A stretch of 64,000 nucleotides of DNA from an uncultured Clostridia bacterium (GTDB lineage: Bacteria > Bacillota > Clostridia > UMGS1883). Every line of letters starts with the position of its first letter. The stretch's first letter is position 1. The notes under the pieces are model-generated. The model worked only from the letters and a program-made list of their open reading frames with translations. It did not search any database and was not told the DNA's origin. The position numbers and the translations under genes were made by a program. The DNA lies in NCBI GenBank assembly GCA_934454525.1, contig CAKSFM010000008.1:1-64000 (forward strand), given 5' to 3'. This document shows positions 49,271 through 58,079 of the stretch, in pieces.

Positions 49271-50665
49271 TCATCCTTTTTTTGCTTTTTCAACTGCCTC
49301 GTCAATTGTTCCGACGAACAGGAACGCCGACTCGGGAAGATCATCATGTTTGCCTTCAATTATTTCTTTAAATCCGCGGACAGTTTCCTTAATGGGAACA
49401 TACTTGCCTTTCATGCCTGTAAACTGTTCCGCAACAGAGAACGGCTGCGACAGAAATCTCTGGATTTTTCTCGCACGGCTGACCGTGAGCTTATCCTCTT
49501 CGCTCAGTTCGTCCATGCCCATGATTGCGATTATATCCTGAAGCTCATTGTATCTCTGCAGCATTCTCTGCACTGCGCGCGCCGTTTCGTAATGCTCTGC
49601 GCCGACGGTGTCGGGCGAAAGGATTCTCGATGTGGAATCAAGCGGGTCAACGGCAGGATAAATACCCTGCGAGGATATTTCACGCGAAAGCACGGTTGTT
49701 GCGTCAAGATGCGCAAATGTTGTTGCCGGAGCCGGGTCAGTAAGGTCATCGGCAGGAACATAAACTGCCTGAACAGACGTTATCGAACCCTTTTTGGTTG
49801 AAGTTATGCGTTCCTGAAGCGCGCCCATTTCTGTTGCAAGCGTTGGCTGATAACCAACTGCAGAGGGCATTCTTCCGAGCAGCGCCGAAACCTCGCTGCC
49901 TGCCTGTGTGAAGCGGAATATATTATCGATAAACAAAAGCACATCCTGGTTTTCGCGGTCACGGAAATATTCCGCCATCGTAAGTCCCGAAAGCGCAACT
50001 CTCATTCTCGCTCCCGGCGGCTCGTTCATCTGCCCGTAAACGAGCGCCGTCTTTTCAATAACGCCCGACTCTTTCATTTCGTTATACAAATCGTTGCCCT
50101 CACGCGTTCTCTCGCCAACGCCTGTGAACACGCTCAGACCGCCGTGCTGCTTTGCAACGTTATTGATAAGCTCCATGATAAGCACCGTTTTGCCAACGCC
50201 TGCACCCCCGAAAAGACCGATTTTTCCGCCCTTTGCATACGGGCAGATAAGATCGACGACCTTAATTCCGGTTTCAAGTATTTCGGTGGTGCTTTCCTGC
50301 TCATCGTAGCTCGGCGGGTTGCGGTGAATTTCCCATCTTTCCGCACTCTCCGGAGCAGGGAGGTTATCAACGGGTTCTCCCAAAAGATTAAAGATTCTTC
50401 CGAGGGTGCAATCGCCGACCGGCACACTGATTTTATGCCCCGTATCCACCGCATCGGCGCCGCGGACAAGTCCGTCTGTTGAGCTCATGGCAATGCAGCG
50501 AACAACATCATCGCCGATATGCTGCGCAACCTCCGCCACTATCTTTCCGCCGCCGTGTGTGATTTCAATTGCGTTAAGAAGGTTCGGAAGCTCTCCGTTT
50601 TCAAATTTTATATCGAGAACGGGTCCGATAACCGCCGTTACCTTTCCCTTGTTCATATTCTCCAT
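49271..50665 (-). CDS. atpD: ATP synthase F1 beta subunit
   Basis: The catalytic subunit, 464 residues. The Walker A loop 'GGAGVGKTVLI', 'GVGERTREGNDLY' with the catalytic Glu, the Walker B region 'DVLLFIDNIFRFTQAGSEVSALLGRMPSAVGYQPTLATEMG' and 'LDSTSRIL' are all intact. The ATG at 50665 is 8 nt after GGAG; a start at 50674 is less well placed. Preceded closely by atpG. Nothing unusual seen. Confidence 0.96.
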   Translation of the reverse strand: MENMNKGKVTAVIGPVLDIKFENGELPNLLNAIEITHGGGKIVAEVAQHIGDDVVRCIAMSSTDGLVRGADAVDTGHKISVPVGDCTLGRIFNLLGEPVDNLPAPESAERWEIHRNPPSYDEQESTTEILETGIKVVDLICPYAKGGKIGLFGGAGVGKTVLIMELINNVAKQHGGLSVFTGVGERTREGNDLYNEMKESGVIEKTALVYGQMNEPPGARMRVALSGLTMAEYFRDRENQDVLLFIDNIFRFTQAGSEVSALLGRMPSAVGYQPTLATEMGALQERITSTKKGSITSVQAVYVPADDLTDPAPATTFAHLDATTVLSREISSQGIYPAVDPLDSTSRILSPDTVGAEHYETARAVQRMLQRYNELQDIIAIMGMDELSEEDKLTVSRARKIQRFLSQPFSVAEQFTGMKGKYVPIKETVRGFKEIIEGKHDDLPESAFLFVGTIDEAVEKAKKG

Positions 50666-50679
50666 CGGTTTCACTCCTT

Positions 50680-51513
50680 TTATGACTGCGAGCCTGCAAC
50701 AATTTCCGTAAGCTCCTGCGTTATTGCTGCCTGGCGCGCACGATTGTATTTAAGGCTGAGCTTGTCTATAATCTCGCCGGCATTATCCGTTGCCGCTTCC
50801 ATTGCCGTGCGCCGCGCACTCAGCTCGGATGTCAGCGATTCGCACAATGCGCCGTAAACCGCGCCGCTTATATAATGCGGAACAATCTGTTCGAACAGCG
50901 CTTCGGGAGACGGGTCATATATTATAAGGCTTTTCTTCGGAGAACTGCCCTCCGCCCCGGTTATCGGCAGGATGGAACGTGTTTTCGGAATCTGCGTCAG
51001 AACATTCACAAATCCCGTGTATGAAATATCAAGCGCTGCAAAGCTGCCCTTCAGAAACGCCTCCGAAAGCTCGCGCCCGATTGCATGGCAATCCGAAATA
51101 CTCACATCGTCCGCAACCTCGTAAATCCTTGTGAAAATCTTAACGTCTTTCTTTTCAAAATACTCAACCGCCTTTTTTCCTATGGGGAAAATAACATCCC
51201 CGGGCGAAACGCTGAGCGATTTGAATAAATTTGAATTGTAGCCGCCGGCTAAACCGCGGTCACCTGCTATAACAATATGACAGCGCACCGCGTTTTCCGG
51301 ACACGGATGCGTGAACGGCGATGAAAAGTCCTTGTTTGACGCGCTGATTTCATCAAGCGCCGCAAGCAGCGTTTCAAAATACGGGCGGCTTGCCTCAATG
51401 CGCTCCTTGGCGCGGCGCAGCTTGCTTGTTGCAACAAGCTCCATCGCCTTTGTTATCTGCCGCGTGTTTTCAACGCTTTTTATGCGGCTCTTTATTTTTT
51501 TCATTGAAGCCAT
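50680..51513 (-). CDS. atpG: ATP synthase F1 gamma subunit
   Basis: The 277-residue rotor shaft. The N-terminal helix 'KKIKSRIKSVENTRQITKAMELVATSKLRRAKERIEASRPYF' and C-terminal helix 'LSARRTAMEAATDNAGEIIDKLSLKYNRARQAAITQELTEIVAG' are the two strands of the central coiled coil, and 'HIVIAGDRGLAGGYNSNLFK' is the globular domain signature. It lies 12 nt after atpA. Confidence 0.95.
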   Translation of the reverse strand: MASMKKIKSRIKSVENTRQITKAMELVATSKLRRAKERIEASRPYFETLLAALDEISASNKDFSSPFTHPCPENAVRCHIVIAGDRGLAGGYNSNLFKSLSVSPGDVIFPIGKKAVEYFEKKDVKIFTRIYEVADDVSISDCHAIGRELSEAFLKGSFAALDISYTGFVNVLTQIPKTRSILPITGAEGSSPKKSLIIYDPSPEALFEQIVPHYISGAVYGALCESLTSELSARRTAMEAATDNAGEIIDKLSLKYNRARQAAITQELTEIVAGSQS

Positions 51514-51525
51514 CTGTTTTCAACC

Positions 51526-53040
51526 TCATTTCGCCGCAGAAAATTTTTCCTTGCACTCGGAAACGGCTTTTTTTATCAAGGCTTCCGTTTCATCCGAAAG
51601 CGCGCCCGTTTCGTTAATGCTGTCCGCTATGCGCGGATAATTTGAATCGATATAGGAATAAAGCTCCTGTTCAAATTCTCCGATTGCATGCACGTCAATA
51701 TCTTCAAGAAGATTATTTACAACCGCATAAATAATCACAACCTGCTTAGAAACGGGAACAGGGGAATTTTTATCCTGTTTTAAAACCTCAACAATCCGCT
51801 CGCCCTGAGCAAGGCGCGCCTTGGTGTCACTGTCAAGGTCACTTCCGAACTGTGCGAATGCCTGCAGCTCGCGGTACTGCGAATATGCAAGCTTCAGCGT
51901 TCCCGAAACCTTTTTCATTGCTTTTATCTGCGCGCTTCCGCCAACGCGGCTGACGCTGATACCGGGGTTTACCGCAGGCATAATTCCCGAGTGGAACAGC
52001 TCCGTTTCAAGGAAAATCTGCCCGTCTGTAATCGAAATAACGTTCGTGGGGATATATGCCGAAACATCACCGGCCTGTGTTTCAATTATCGGCAGCGCGG
52101 TGAGCGAACCTCCGCCATATTCGGGGGAAAGCCTTGCCGCGCGCTCAAGCAGACGTGAATGAAGATAGAAAACGTCTCCGGGGTAAGCCTCGCGTCCCGG
52201 CGGACGGCGGATAAGAAGTGAAAGCGCACGGTAAGCAACCGCGTGCTTTGACAAATCATCGTAAACGATGAGCGCATCCTCGCCCTTGTTCATAAAATAC
52301 TCGCCCATGGTGCAGCCGGAGTACGGCGCAATATACTGAAGCGGCGAAAGCTCGCTTGCAGTTGCGGCAACAACGGTTGTGTATTCCATGGCGCCGCTTT
52401 TTTCAAGCGTGTCCACAATCTGCGCAACCGTTGACTTTTTCTGTCCGATTGCAACGTAAACGCATTTCACGCCCTGACCCTTTTGATTTATAATTGTATC
52501 GACCGCAATTGTGGATTTACCCGTCTGACGGTCACCGATGATAAGCTCACGCTGACCGCGCCCGATGGGAATCATCGAATCAATTGCTTTAATTCCCGTC
52601 TGCAGCGGAACGCTGACCGATTTTCTTTCGATAATTCCCGGTGCAGGGGATTCAATCGGCTTATATTCCGCCGCCTTGATTTCTCCTTTTCCGTCAATCG
52701 GTTCTCCGAGCGCATTGACAACTCTGCCCAGCAGCGCTTCGCCGACAGGAACACTCACAACGCGCCCCGTCCGTTTTACAACATCCCCCTCGCGGATGGA
52801 CGCGTCGCTCCCGAGAATAACAAGGCTGACAATGTTCTCCTCGAGGTTGAGCGCCATTGCCGTTTCTCCGCTCTCAAACTCAACAAGCTCGTTGCTCATG
52901 CAGTTGTCCAGACCGCTGACCTTTGCAATGCCGTCACCAACTTCAATAACGTAACCTGTTTCTTTCTGCTCGGTTTTATTTGAATAATTTTTTATTTTAT
53001 CCTTAATTATTTTACTGATTTCTTCCGATTTAAGCTGCAT
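51526..53040 (-). CDS. atpA: ATP synthase F1 alpha subunit
   Basis: A 504-residue non-catalytic nucleotide-binding subunit. The start 'MQLKSEEISKIIKDKI' follows a GAGGGTGA box; residues before it lack homology. The Walker A loop 'GDRQTGKST', 'YVAIGQKKSTVAQIV', 'DALIVYDDLSKHAVAYR' and 'AYIPTNVISITDGQIFLE' are intact. It follows atpH by 10 nt. Usual length, no irregularity. Confidence 0.96.
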   Translation of the reverse strand: MQLKSEEISKIIKDKIKNYSNKTEQKETGYVIEVGDGIAKVSGLDNCMSNELVEFESGETAMALNLEENIVSLVILGSDASIREGDVVKRTGRVVSVPVGEALLGRVVNALGEPIDGKGEIKAAEYKPIESPAPGIIERKSVSVPLQTGIKAIDSMIPIGRGQRELIIGDRQTGKSTIAVDTIINQKGQGVKCVYVAIGQKKSTVAQIVDTLEKSGAMEYTTVVAATASELSPLQYIAPYSGCTMGEYFMNKGEDALIVYDDLSKHAVAYRALSLLIRRPPGREAYPGDVFYLHSRLLERAARLSPEYGGGSLTALPIIETQAGDVSAYIPTNVISITDGQIFLETELFHSGIMPAVNPGISVSRVGGSAQIKAMKKVSGTLKLAYSQYRELQAFAQFGSDLDSDTKARLAQGERIVEVLKQDKNSPVPVSKQVVIIYAVVNNLLEDIDVHAIGEFEQELYSYIDSNYPRIADSINETGALSDETEALIKKAVSECKEKFSAAK

Positions 53041-53050
53041 TTTTTCACCC

Positions 53051-53593
53051 TCAATCCTTATTCCCGGATAAAAGCCGGTCTTTGATCGCATTCAGTCTTG
53101 AAAGAACGCTGGCGTCCGTCCGCGAGCCTTCTCCCTCAATGACAAGACCGCCGAGAATCGATTTGTCAACCTTAAAGGCAGGAACGATGTGCTTGCCGCG
53201 TTCCGCTTCAAGTTTTTCCGTTAGCCGCGCACAAAGCTCGTCCGAAAGCGGAAAAGCCGTTGTTACGGTAATATGCTCAATGTTATTTTTTCTGTCGCGG
53301 AGCTTTGAATAGTATGCGCGGCAGCTTTCAAAGCCGCTGACGCTGCGCTTTTCGCAGAGTATTTTCAGGAAATTGACCGCATAAATATCAAGCGTTCCGA
53401 AAGCTTCGTCCAAAACGGCGAGCCGCTCGCTCCGCTCAATATTCGGTGCGTCAAGCACAGTGATAAACTCCGGATTTTCGGAAAGTGCGTTCCCTATTGC
53501 TTCAAGCGATTCAAAAACCGAATCAATTCGCTCTTCGTCATCGGCAAGAGAAAAGAGCGATGATGCATAAAGCATATATTCCTGCGCTGTCAT
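53051..53593 (-). CDS. atpH: ATP synthase F1 delta subunit
   Basis: The 180-residue protein joins the F1 head to the peripheral stalk. The N-terminal helical bundle ('YASSLFSLADDEERIDSVFESLEAIGNAL') and C-terminal domain ('HIVPAFKVDKSILGGLVIEGEGSRTDASVLSRLNAIKDRL') are typical. It overlaps atpF by 4 nt. Confidence 0.93.
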   Translation of the reverse strand: MTAQEYMLYASSLFSLADDEERIDSVFESLEAIGNALSENPEFITVLDAPNIERSERLAVLDEAFGTLDIYAVNFLKILCEKRSVSGFESCRAYYSKLRDRKNNIEHITVTTAFPLSDELCARLTEKLEAERGKHIVPAFKVDKSILGGLVIEGEGSRTDASVLSRLNAIKDRLLSGNKD

Positions 53594-54078
53594 CTGCCAT
53601 CACCCGAGATGTACTCCTCAACGAGCCTTTCGCAGTCCTTTCCGTCAATATCCTTTTCAATAACCTTTTTTGCAATTGAAACGGCAATGTCGGCAATATC
53701 GCTCTGAAGCTCAGCCGCAGCTGCCTTTCTTTCATGCTCAATTTCGCGCTCAGCCTTGCTGCGCGCGGAAGCCGCTTCCGCCTGTGCCGCGCTGATAATT
53801 TCATCACCGCGCTGCTTGGCGGTGTTTTTTGCGTCGTTTACAATGCGCCCTGCTTCATTTTGGGCATCCTGCAGGCGCTTGGTGCATTCATCTTTCATGG
53901 ATTCCGCGGCTTTTTGTGCGGATTCAGCTTTTTCGTACATTTCGCCGACCTCCTTTTCCCGGCTTTCAATCATATTCATAACCGGTTTGAAGAGCAGCTT
54001 TTTCATGATAAGAAAAAGAATAAAAAGATTGACCCAGGTAAAGATGAGCGACCATGTATCTATCGATACGAACTCCAT
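53590..54078 (-). CDS. atpF: ATP synthase F0 b subunit
   Basis: The 162-residue peripheral stalk subunit: one N-terminal membrane helix ('TWSLIFTWVNLFILFLIMKKLLF') followed by a long helix with charged heptads, ending in a segment that binds delta. A good AGGAGGG box precedes the ATG. It overlaps the downstream atpH by 4 nt. A single b gene is present, so a homodimer is expected. Confidence 0.94.
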   Translation of the reverse strand: MEFVSIDTWSLIFTWVNLFILFLIMKKLLFKPVMNMIESREKEVGEMYEKAESAQKAAESMKDECTKRLQDAQNEAGRIVNDAKNTAKQRGDEIISAAQAEAASARSKAEREIEHERKAAAAELQSDIADIAVSIAKKVIEKDIDGKDCERLVEEYISGDGR

Positions 54079-54095
54079 GGCAATCCCTCCTTAAC

Positions 54096-54347
54096 TTATA
54101 CAAGGGGATTTGCAAAGAGAAGTATCATTGCGACAACAAGACCGTAAATACCTGTGGACTCTGCAACGGCGCAGCCGAAAAGCATTGTCGTTGTGATGTC
54201 ACCCTTTGCCTCAGGCTGTCTGCCGACAGCTTCCGCCGCTTTACCTGCCGCATAACCCTGACCGATACCGGGTCCTATACCGGCAATCATTGCGAGTCCT
54301 GCTCCGACAGCCGACGCTGCACGGATAATAGCTTCTGTCATTTCCAT
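54096..54347 (-). CDS. atpE: ATP synthase F0 c subunit, sodium type
   Basis: An 83-residue proteolipid with two membrane helices; about ten or eleven copies form the rotor ring. The ion site has Gln30 ('GPGIGQGYAAGKA'), Val61, Glu63, Ser64, Thr65 and Tyr68 ('AVAESTGIYGL'). These equal Gln32, Val63, Glu65, Ser66, Thr67 and Tyr70 of the sodium ring of Ilyobacter tartaricus. A proton-type c subunit lacks the Gln and the Ser-Thr. I choose the ATG at 54347 after GGAGG; a longer form would add five residues. Coupling to sodium is therefore likely, inferred from the motif. Confidence 0.93.
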   Translation of the reverse strand: MEMTEAIIRAASAVGAGLAMIAGIGPGIGQGYAAGKAAEAVGRQPEAKGDITTTMLFGCAVAESTGIYGLVVAMILLFANPLV

Positions 54348-54394
54348 AATAATAACCTCCAAATTTTTTATTTAAATATTCTTGCCTGCAATTA

Positions 54395-55123
54395 TTATTC
54401 GTTTGCGCTGCTGACGAAAACCATTGTCAGCATGGATATAATGTAAGCTTGTAAAAAGCTTGTGAAAACATCAAAATATACTGATAAAAATGCCGGTAGT
54501 CCGACCTGGAACAGCGGAACGGACGCGAGAAACGGCACCCAATGAAGAATTGCGCCGCTCAGCGCTGCCAAAGCTCCGTAAACCAAGGTGGTTATAACAA
54601 GACCCGAAGCAATGTTTCCGAAGTGACGGAAAGCCATCGAAATCGGGTTTGCAACCTCACTGATTATATTCAGCGGCGTCATAAGCGCAACCGGCTGAGT
54701 AAATCCTTTCAGCCAGCCGAAAAATCCGTTGTGACGGATGCTGACAACCTGAACCATCAGAAATGTTACGAGCGCCCAGCCGAGCGTTGTGTTGAGATCA
54801 CCTGTCAGAGGGCGAAGTCCCGTCAGACTCGACAGACTGCCGACAATCGAAAATGTGAAAAGTGTTCCGATATACGGCGCAAACTTCATGTTGCGCTCAC
54901 CCATAACATCGCGCACCATATCATAAACCATTGAAACGAGCTTTTCGGCAATAATTTGCCTGCGCGGCGGATTTTTTCTGTTCATCCCGTGCGTCAGCCA
55001 AAGGCACAGTAGTGTGATAACAGCCATTATAATCCAGCTGTTCACAATTGTTTCACTCACTCCGATTCCGCCGAAAAGCGGAATTGTAAACATAATTTCA
55101 GGACCGGAAACAGATACGTTCAT
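54395..55123 (-). CDS. atpB: ATP synthase F0 a subunit
   Basis: A 242-residue membrane stator that carries the ion channels. The conserved region 'ISEVANPISMAFRHFGNIASGLVI' holds the essential Arg facing the c ring. There are about six membrane helices, ending 'FDVFTSFLQAYIISMLTMVFVS'. It is first of the structural subunits, 3 nt after atpI, in the classic order B-E-F-H-A-G-D-C. Confidence 0.95.
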   Translation of the reverse strand: MNVSVSGPEIMFTIPLFGGIGVSETIVNSWIIMAVITLLCLWLTHGMNRKNPPRRQIIAEKLVSMVYDMVRDVMGERNMKFAPYIGTLFTFSIVGSLSSLTGLRPLTGDLNTTLGWALVTFLMVQVVSIRHNGFFGWLKGFTQPVALMTPLNIISEVANPISMAFRHFGNIASGLVITTLVYGALAALSGAILHWVPFLASVPLFQVGLPAFLSVYFDVFTSFLQAYIISMLTMVFVSSANE

Positions 55124-55126
55124 GCG

Positions 55127-55519
55127 TTATTTCCCCCTTTTTCCGAAAAGATTCACCGCAAAAACGGCAAACCGCTGAAAAAACAGCGGAATTATTGCCG
55201 CCCAGAGATTGATTGCAGCAACCTTTGCGGCAATCACAATCATTATTCCGCAAAGAATAATACGCGTGGTATATGTCGCCCCCATGAATGCTTTTGCAGC
55301 GCCCTCGGTTCTCTTAACGCTTTGCTTAACGCAAAAGGCAAGGTAAAAGAAATTGAGCGATGCAAATGCGCAGCCGTAGAGCACACCTATAAGCACATCG
55401 CGGCGAAACGACATGAAAATTGAGAAAATTACAAGTTCAATCAATCCGAACAGAAATATTATTCCGCTCACCCTTGCCGCTTCGCGGTAAACGGAGCTTT
55501 TTTCATTTTCGGTTTCCAA
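55127..55519 (-). CDS. atpI: ATP synthase subunit I (AtpI-like)
   Basis: A 130-residue protein with four membrane helices, of the ATP synthase I family that assists c-ring assembly. Helices are near 17-37, 42-65, 80-100 and 104-120. The start is TTG at 55519 after GGGGGCGGA. It comes directly before atpB, the normal place for this gene. Confidence 0.82.
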   Translation of the reverse strand: METENEKSSVYREAARVSGIIFLFGLIELVIFSIFMSFRRDVLIGVLYGCAFASLNFFYLAFCVKQSVKRTEGAAKAFMGATYTTRIILCGIMIVIAAKVAAINLWAAIIPLFFQRFAVFAVNLFGKRGK

Positions 55520-55573
55520 AATATCCGCCCCCTTAAATTAAATACGGAGAATTATTTTACCCCCGGTGCTGCG

Positions 55574-55858
55574 TCAGCCGCGGCTGTTCCCGTCACCGCG
55601 TGCATCCTTGCCGCCCTCGGGCGTATTATGCGCTGCGCGGCGCGCAGTTCCCGTGCAGAATTTCCAAAATGAAAGCGCGCCGCTGCCTGCCCCCAAAATT
55701 ACTCCCAAAACGGAAACATAATTCCCGAGTCTGAACGTGCGGCGCACCCATTGTGCCGCAAAAATCCACAAAAGGAAGGAAACTGCAACGTGGATTCCGA
55801 GCTGCGTGACGGCGGAAAGCGCTTCCATAATTTCTTTTCGCGTGGTATTTTTGCTCAT
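55574..55858 (-). CDS. AtpZ/AtpI-type small membrane protein
   Basis: A 94-residue protein with two hydrophobic helices (about 20-40 and 47-65) and a charged, Gly-rich tail. The 'LGIHVAVSFLLWIFAAQWV' and 'SVLGVILGAGSGALSFWKF' pattern fits the AtpZ family linked to ion (Mg2+/Ca2+) supply or assembly of the ATP synthase. No good ribosome binding site is visible, so it may be coupled to the wecB stop 8 nt upstream. Confidence 0.7.
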   Translation of the reverse strand: MSKNTTRKEIMEALSAVTQLGIHVAVSFLLWIFAAQWVRRTFRLGNYVSVLGVILGAGSGALSFWKFCTGTARRAAHNTPEGGKDARGDGNSRG

Positions 55859-55866
55859 ATATCAGA

Positions 55867-57006
55867 TTAAAGCCACTCAACGGGGCGGCAGCTTGTGATT
55901 CCGAAGTGATAGAGTATTGCATCGGCAATTCTGCGGGATGCGTTTCCGTCACCGTAAGGATTCACGGCAACGCTCATTCTGTGATACTCCTTTTCATCGG
56001 TCAGCAGCTGCGCCGTCAGAGAATAAATAATATCCTCCCGTGTGCCTGCTATTTTAACCGTACCTGCCTCGGCAGCCTCCGGGCGCTCCGTTTCACCGCG
56101 GAGAACCAGAACGGGTTTTCCGAGCGCCGGCGCTTCCTCCTGAAGTCCGCCGGAATCGGTAAGTATAATATACGCTCTGCTCATTGCATTGTGCAGCACG
56201 TCAACATCAAGCGGATCAACAAGATGAACGCGGTTTGTGTTTCCGAGAATTGAGAACACCGTGTCGCGTACGGCAGGGTTAAGATGCACCGGGTAAATAA
56301 GCTCAACATCCGGGAAATCACGGATGATGCGCTGAACGGCACGGCATATATTTTCAAGCGGTGCGCCGAGGTTTTCGCGGCGGTGCGCCGTCATGAGAAT
56401 AATCCTCTTTGACATATCAATGCCCTCAAGCGGAGTTCCGTCAAACGAAAAGTCCTTTTTAATTGTTGTTTTGAATGCATCGATAACAGTATTCCCTGTT
56501 ATAAAAATATTATCGGGATTTATTCCCTCATTAATAAGATTTGCCCTGTTATTTTTTGTCGGCGCAAAGTGAAGATCTGCAATCGAACCCGTAAGGCGGC
56601 GGTTCATTTCCTCTGGGAACGGGAAATACTTGTCGTATGTGCGGAGTCCCGCCTCAACGTGACCGACCTTAATCTGATTATAGTACGCTGCAAGCGCTCC
56701 GGCAAATGTTGTGGTTGTGTCGCCGTGAACGAGCACCATGTCAGGCTTTTCCTCGCGGAAAACCTCCTCAAGTCCGGTAAGCGCCTTTGTGGTTATCGTT
56801 GCAAGCGTCTGCCTCGGCGTCATAATATTAAGGTCAAAATCCGGTTTTATACCGAACAGATTCATAACCATATCAAGCATTTCACGGTGCTGCGCCGTAA
56901 CGCACACCTTGCAGTCGATGGACGGGCGGCTTTGCAGCTCATAAATGAGCGGCGCCATTTTAATCGCTTCGGGGCGTGTTCCGAAAACCGTAAATATCTT
57001 AAGCAT
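55867..57006 (-). CDS. wecB: UDP-N-acetylglucosamine 2-epimerase (non-hydrolysing)
   Basis: The 379-residue enzyme makes UDP-ManNAc for wall teichoic acid-like or secondary wall polymers. Signatures: 'FGTRPEAIKMAPLIYEL', 'VTAQHREMLDMVM', 'VLVHGDTTTTFAGALAAYY', 'GHVEAGLRTYDKYFPFPEEMNRRL' and 'LTDSGGLQEEAPALGKPVLVLRGETERPEA'. A GGAGG box is 6 nt before the ATG. It overlaps tagO by 8 nt, so the two are coupled. The product sugar is the usual second residue of linkage units, and in several Firmicutes a component of the SLH-binding polymer. Confidence 0.94.
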   Translation of the reverse strand: MLKIFTVFGTRPEAIKMAPLIYELQSRPSIDCKVCVTAQHREMLDMVMNLFGIKPDFDLNIMTPRQTLATITTKALTGLEEVFREEKPDMVLVHGDTTTTFAGALAAYYNQIKVGHVEAGLRTYDKYFPFPEEMNRRLTGSIADLHFAPTKNNRANLINEGINPDNIFITGNTVIDAFKTTIKKDFSFDGTPLEGIDMSKRIILMTAHRRENLGAPLENICRAVQRIIRDFPDVELIYPVHLNPAVRDTVFSILGNTNRVHLVDPLDVDVLHNAMSRAYIILTDSGGLQEEAPALGKPVLVLRGETERPEAAEAGTVKIAGTREDIIYSLTAQLLTDEKEYHRMSVAVNPYGDGNASRRIADAILYHFGITSCRPVEWL

Positions 57007-58066
57007 GTTTGTCCTCCTTATTTTCGTCTTTATCTGAAAGACATTCTATTATTTTTGGTGCAAGCCATAAAAACATTGTAAATGCAAGCAGCACAATCAC
57101 AAATGCCCACCATGAAACGGCGCCCGTTGCAATCAGCGCAACAGCCGTTATGCAGAGCACAAGCGATAAAAGGTAAATAATCGTAACCGCCTGCTTCTGT
57201 GAAAATCCTGCGTCAACAAGCCTGTGGTGAAGATGCCCGCGGTCGGGCGACATTATCGGTCTGCCGCTTTTTAATCTGCGCAGTATTGCCGACGCGGTGT
57301 CGAAAATCGGCAGTCCGAGAATCAGAAACGGAGCAGCTATACTTATAACTGCATAACCCTTGAAAAGACCCTGAACGGATATTGTCGATAAAACAAATCC
57401 GAGCAGAAGCGCTCCGGTATCACCCATAAAAAGCTTTGCCGGGTTAAAATTGTACGGAAGAAAGCCGAAGCATGCGCCGGCAAGCGCGCTTGTTATGAAT
57501 GCAACCTCCGGCTCGCCCACAATAAGCGCAATGCAAAGCAGCGTAAGCGCGGCAATTGTGGAAACACCGCAGGCAAGACCGTCAAGCCCGTCAAGCAGAT
57601 TGATGGCATTTGTGATGCCGACAATCCATAAAATCGTCAGCGGAACGGAAAACCATCCGAGTCCGATGTAACCATACTGCGAAATAAACTCGGGAACCTT
57701 GATGAAATCTATCCGAACTCCGCAGAACACCGGCAGAAGAGCAGCAATGAGCTGCACTCCGAATTTCAGCCTGGCACTGAGCGCGTAAATATCGTCAAAT
57801 ATTCCGAGAATAACAATCACGGCGCAGCCTGCAAGGATTCCGCCGAGCGCACGCGTCATATCGGCATATGCAAGCGCACTGACGATAAATCCGATGAAAA
57901 TTGCAAGTCCGCCGAGCCGTGCCGTCGGCTTTTTGTGCATTCTTCTGCTGTCACGCGGAACGTCAACAGCGCCTATTTTAAAGGCGAGTTTTTTCACAAA
58001 CGGAGTTGTGACAAATGTCAGGATAAAAGCAACGATAAACGAAATCAAAATTCTGCTGTTATTCAT
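56999..58066 (-). CDS. tagO: Undecaprenyl-phosphate GlcNAc-1-phosphate transferase (TagO/WecA)
   Basis: A 355-residue polytopic enzyme that attaches GlcNAc-1-P to undecaprenyl phosphate, the first step of wall-polymer synthesis. Motifs: 'AVDVPRDSRRMHKKPTARLGGLAIF', 'GIFDDIYALSARLKFGVQ' (DDxxD-like), 'NAINLLDGLDGLACGVSTI', 'FNPAKLFMGDTGALLLGF' and 'PIMSPDRGHLHHRLVDAGFSQKQAV', the last typical of TagO/WecA rather than MraY. A good GGGAGAG box precedes the ATG. It lies between trpS and wecB. Confidence 0.93.
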   Translation of the reverse strand: MNNSRILISFIVAFILTFVTTPFVKKLAFKIGAVDVPRDSRRMHKKPTARLGGLAIFIGFIVSALAYADMTRALGGILAGCAVIVILGIFDDIYALSARLKFGVQLIAALLPVFCGVRIDFIKVPEFISQYGYIGLGWFSVPLTILWIVGITNAINLLDGLDGLACGVSTIAALTLLCIALIVGEPEVAFITSALAGACFGFLPYNFNPAKLFMGDTGALLLGFVLSTISVQGLFKGYAVISIAAPFLILGLPIFDTASAILRRLKSGRPIMSPDRGHLHHRLVDAGFSQKQAVTIIYLLSLVLCITAVALIATGAVSWWAFVIVLLAFTMFLWLAPKIIECLSDKDENKEDKHA

Positions 58067-58079
58067 TTTTTACTCTCCC

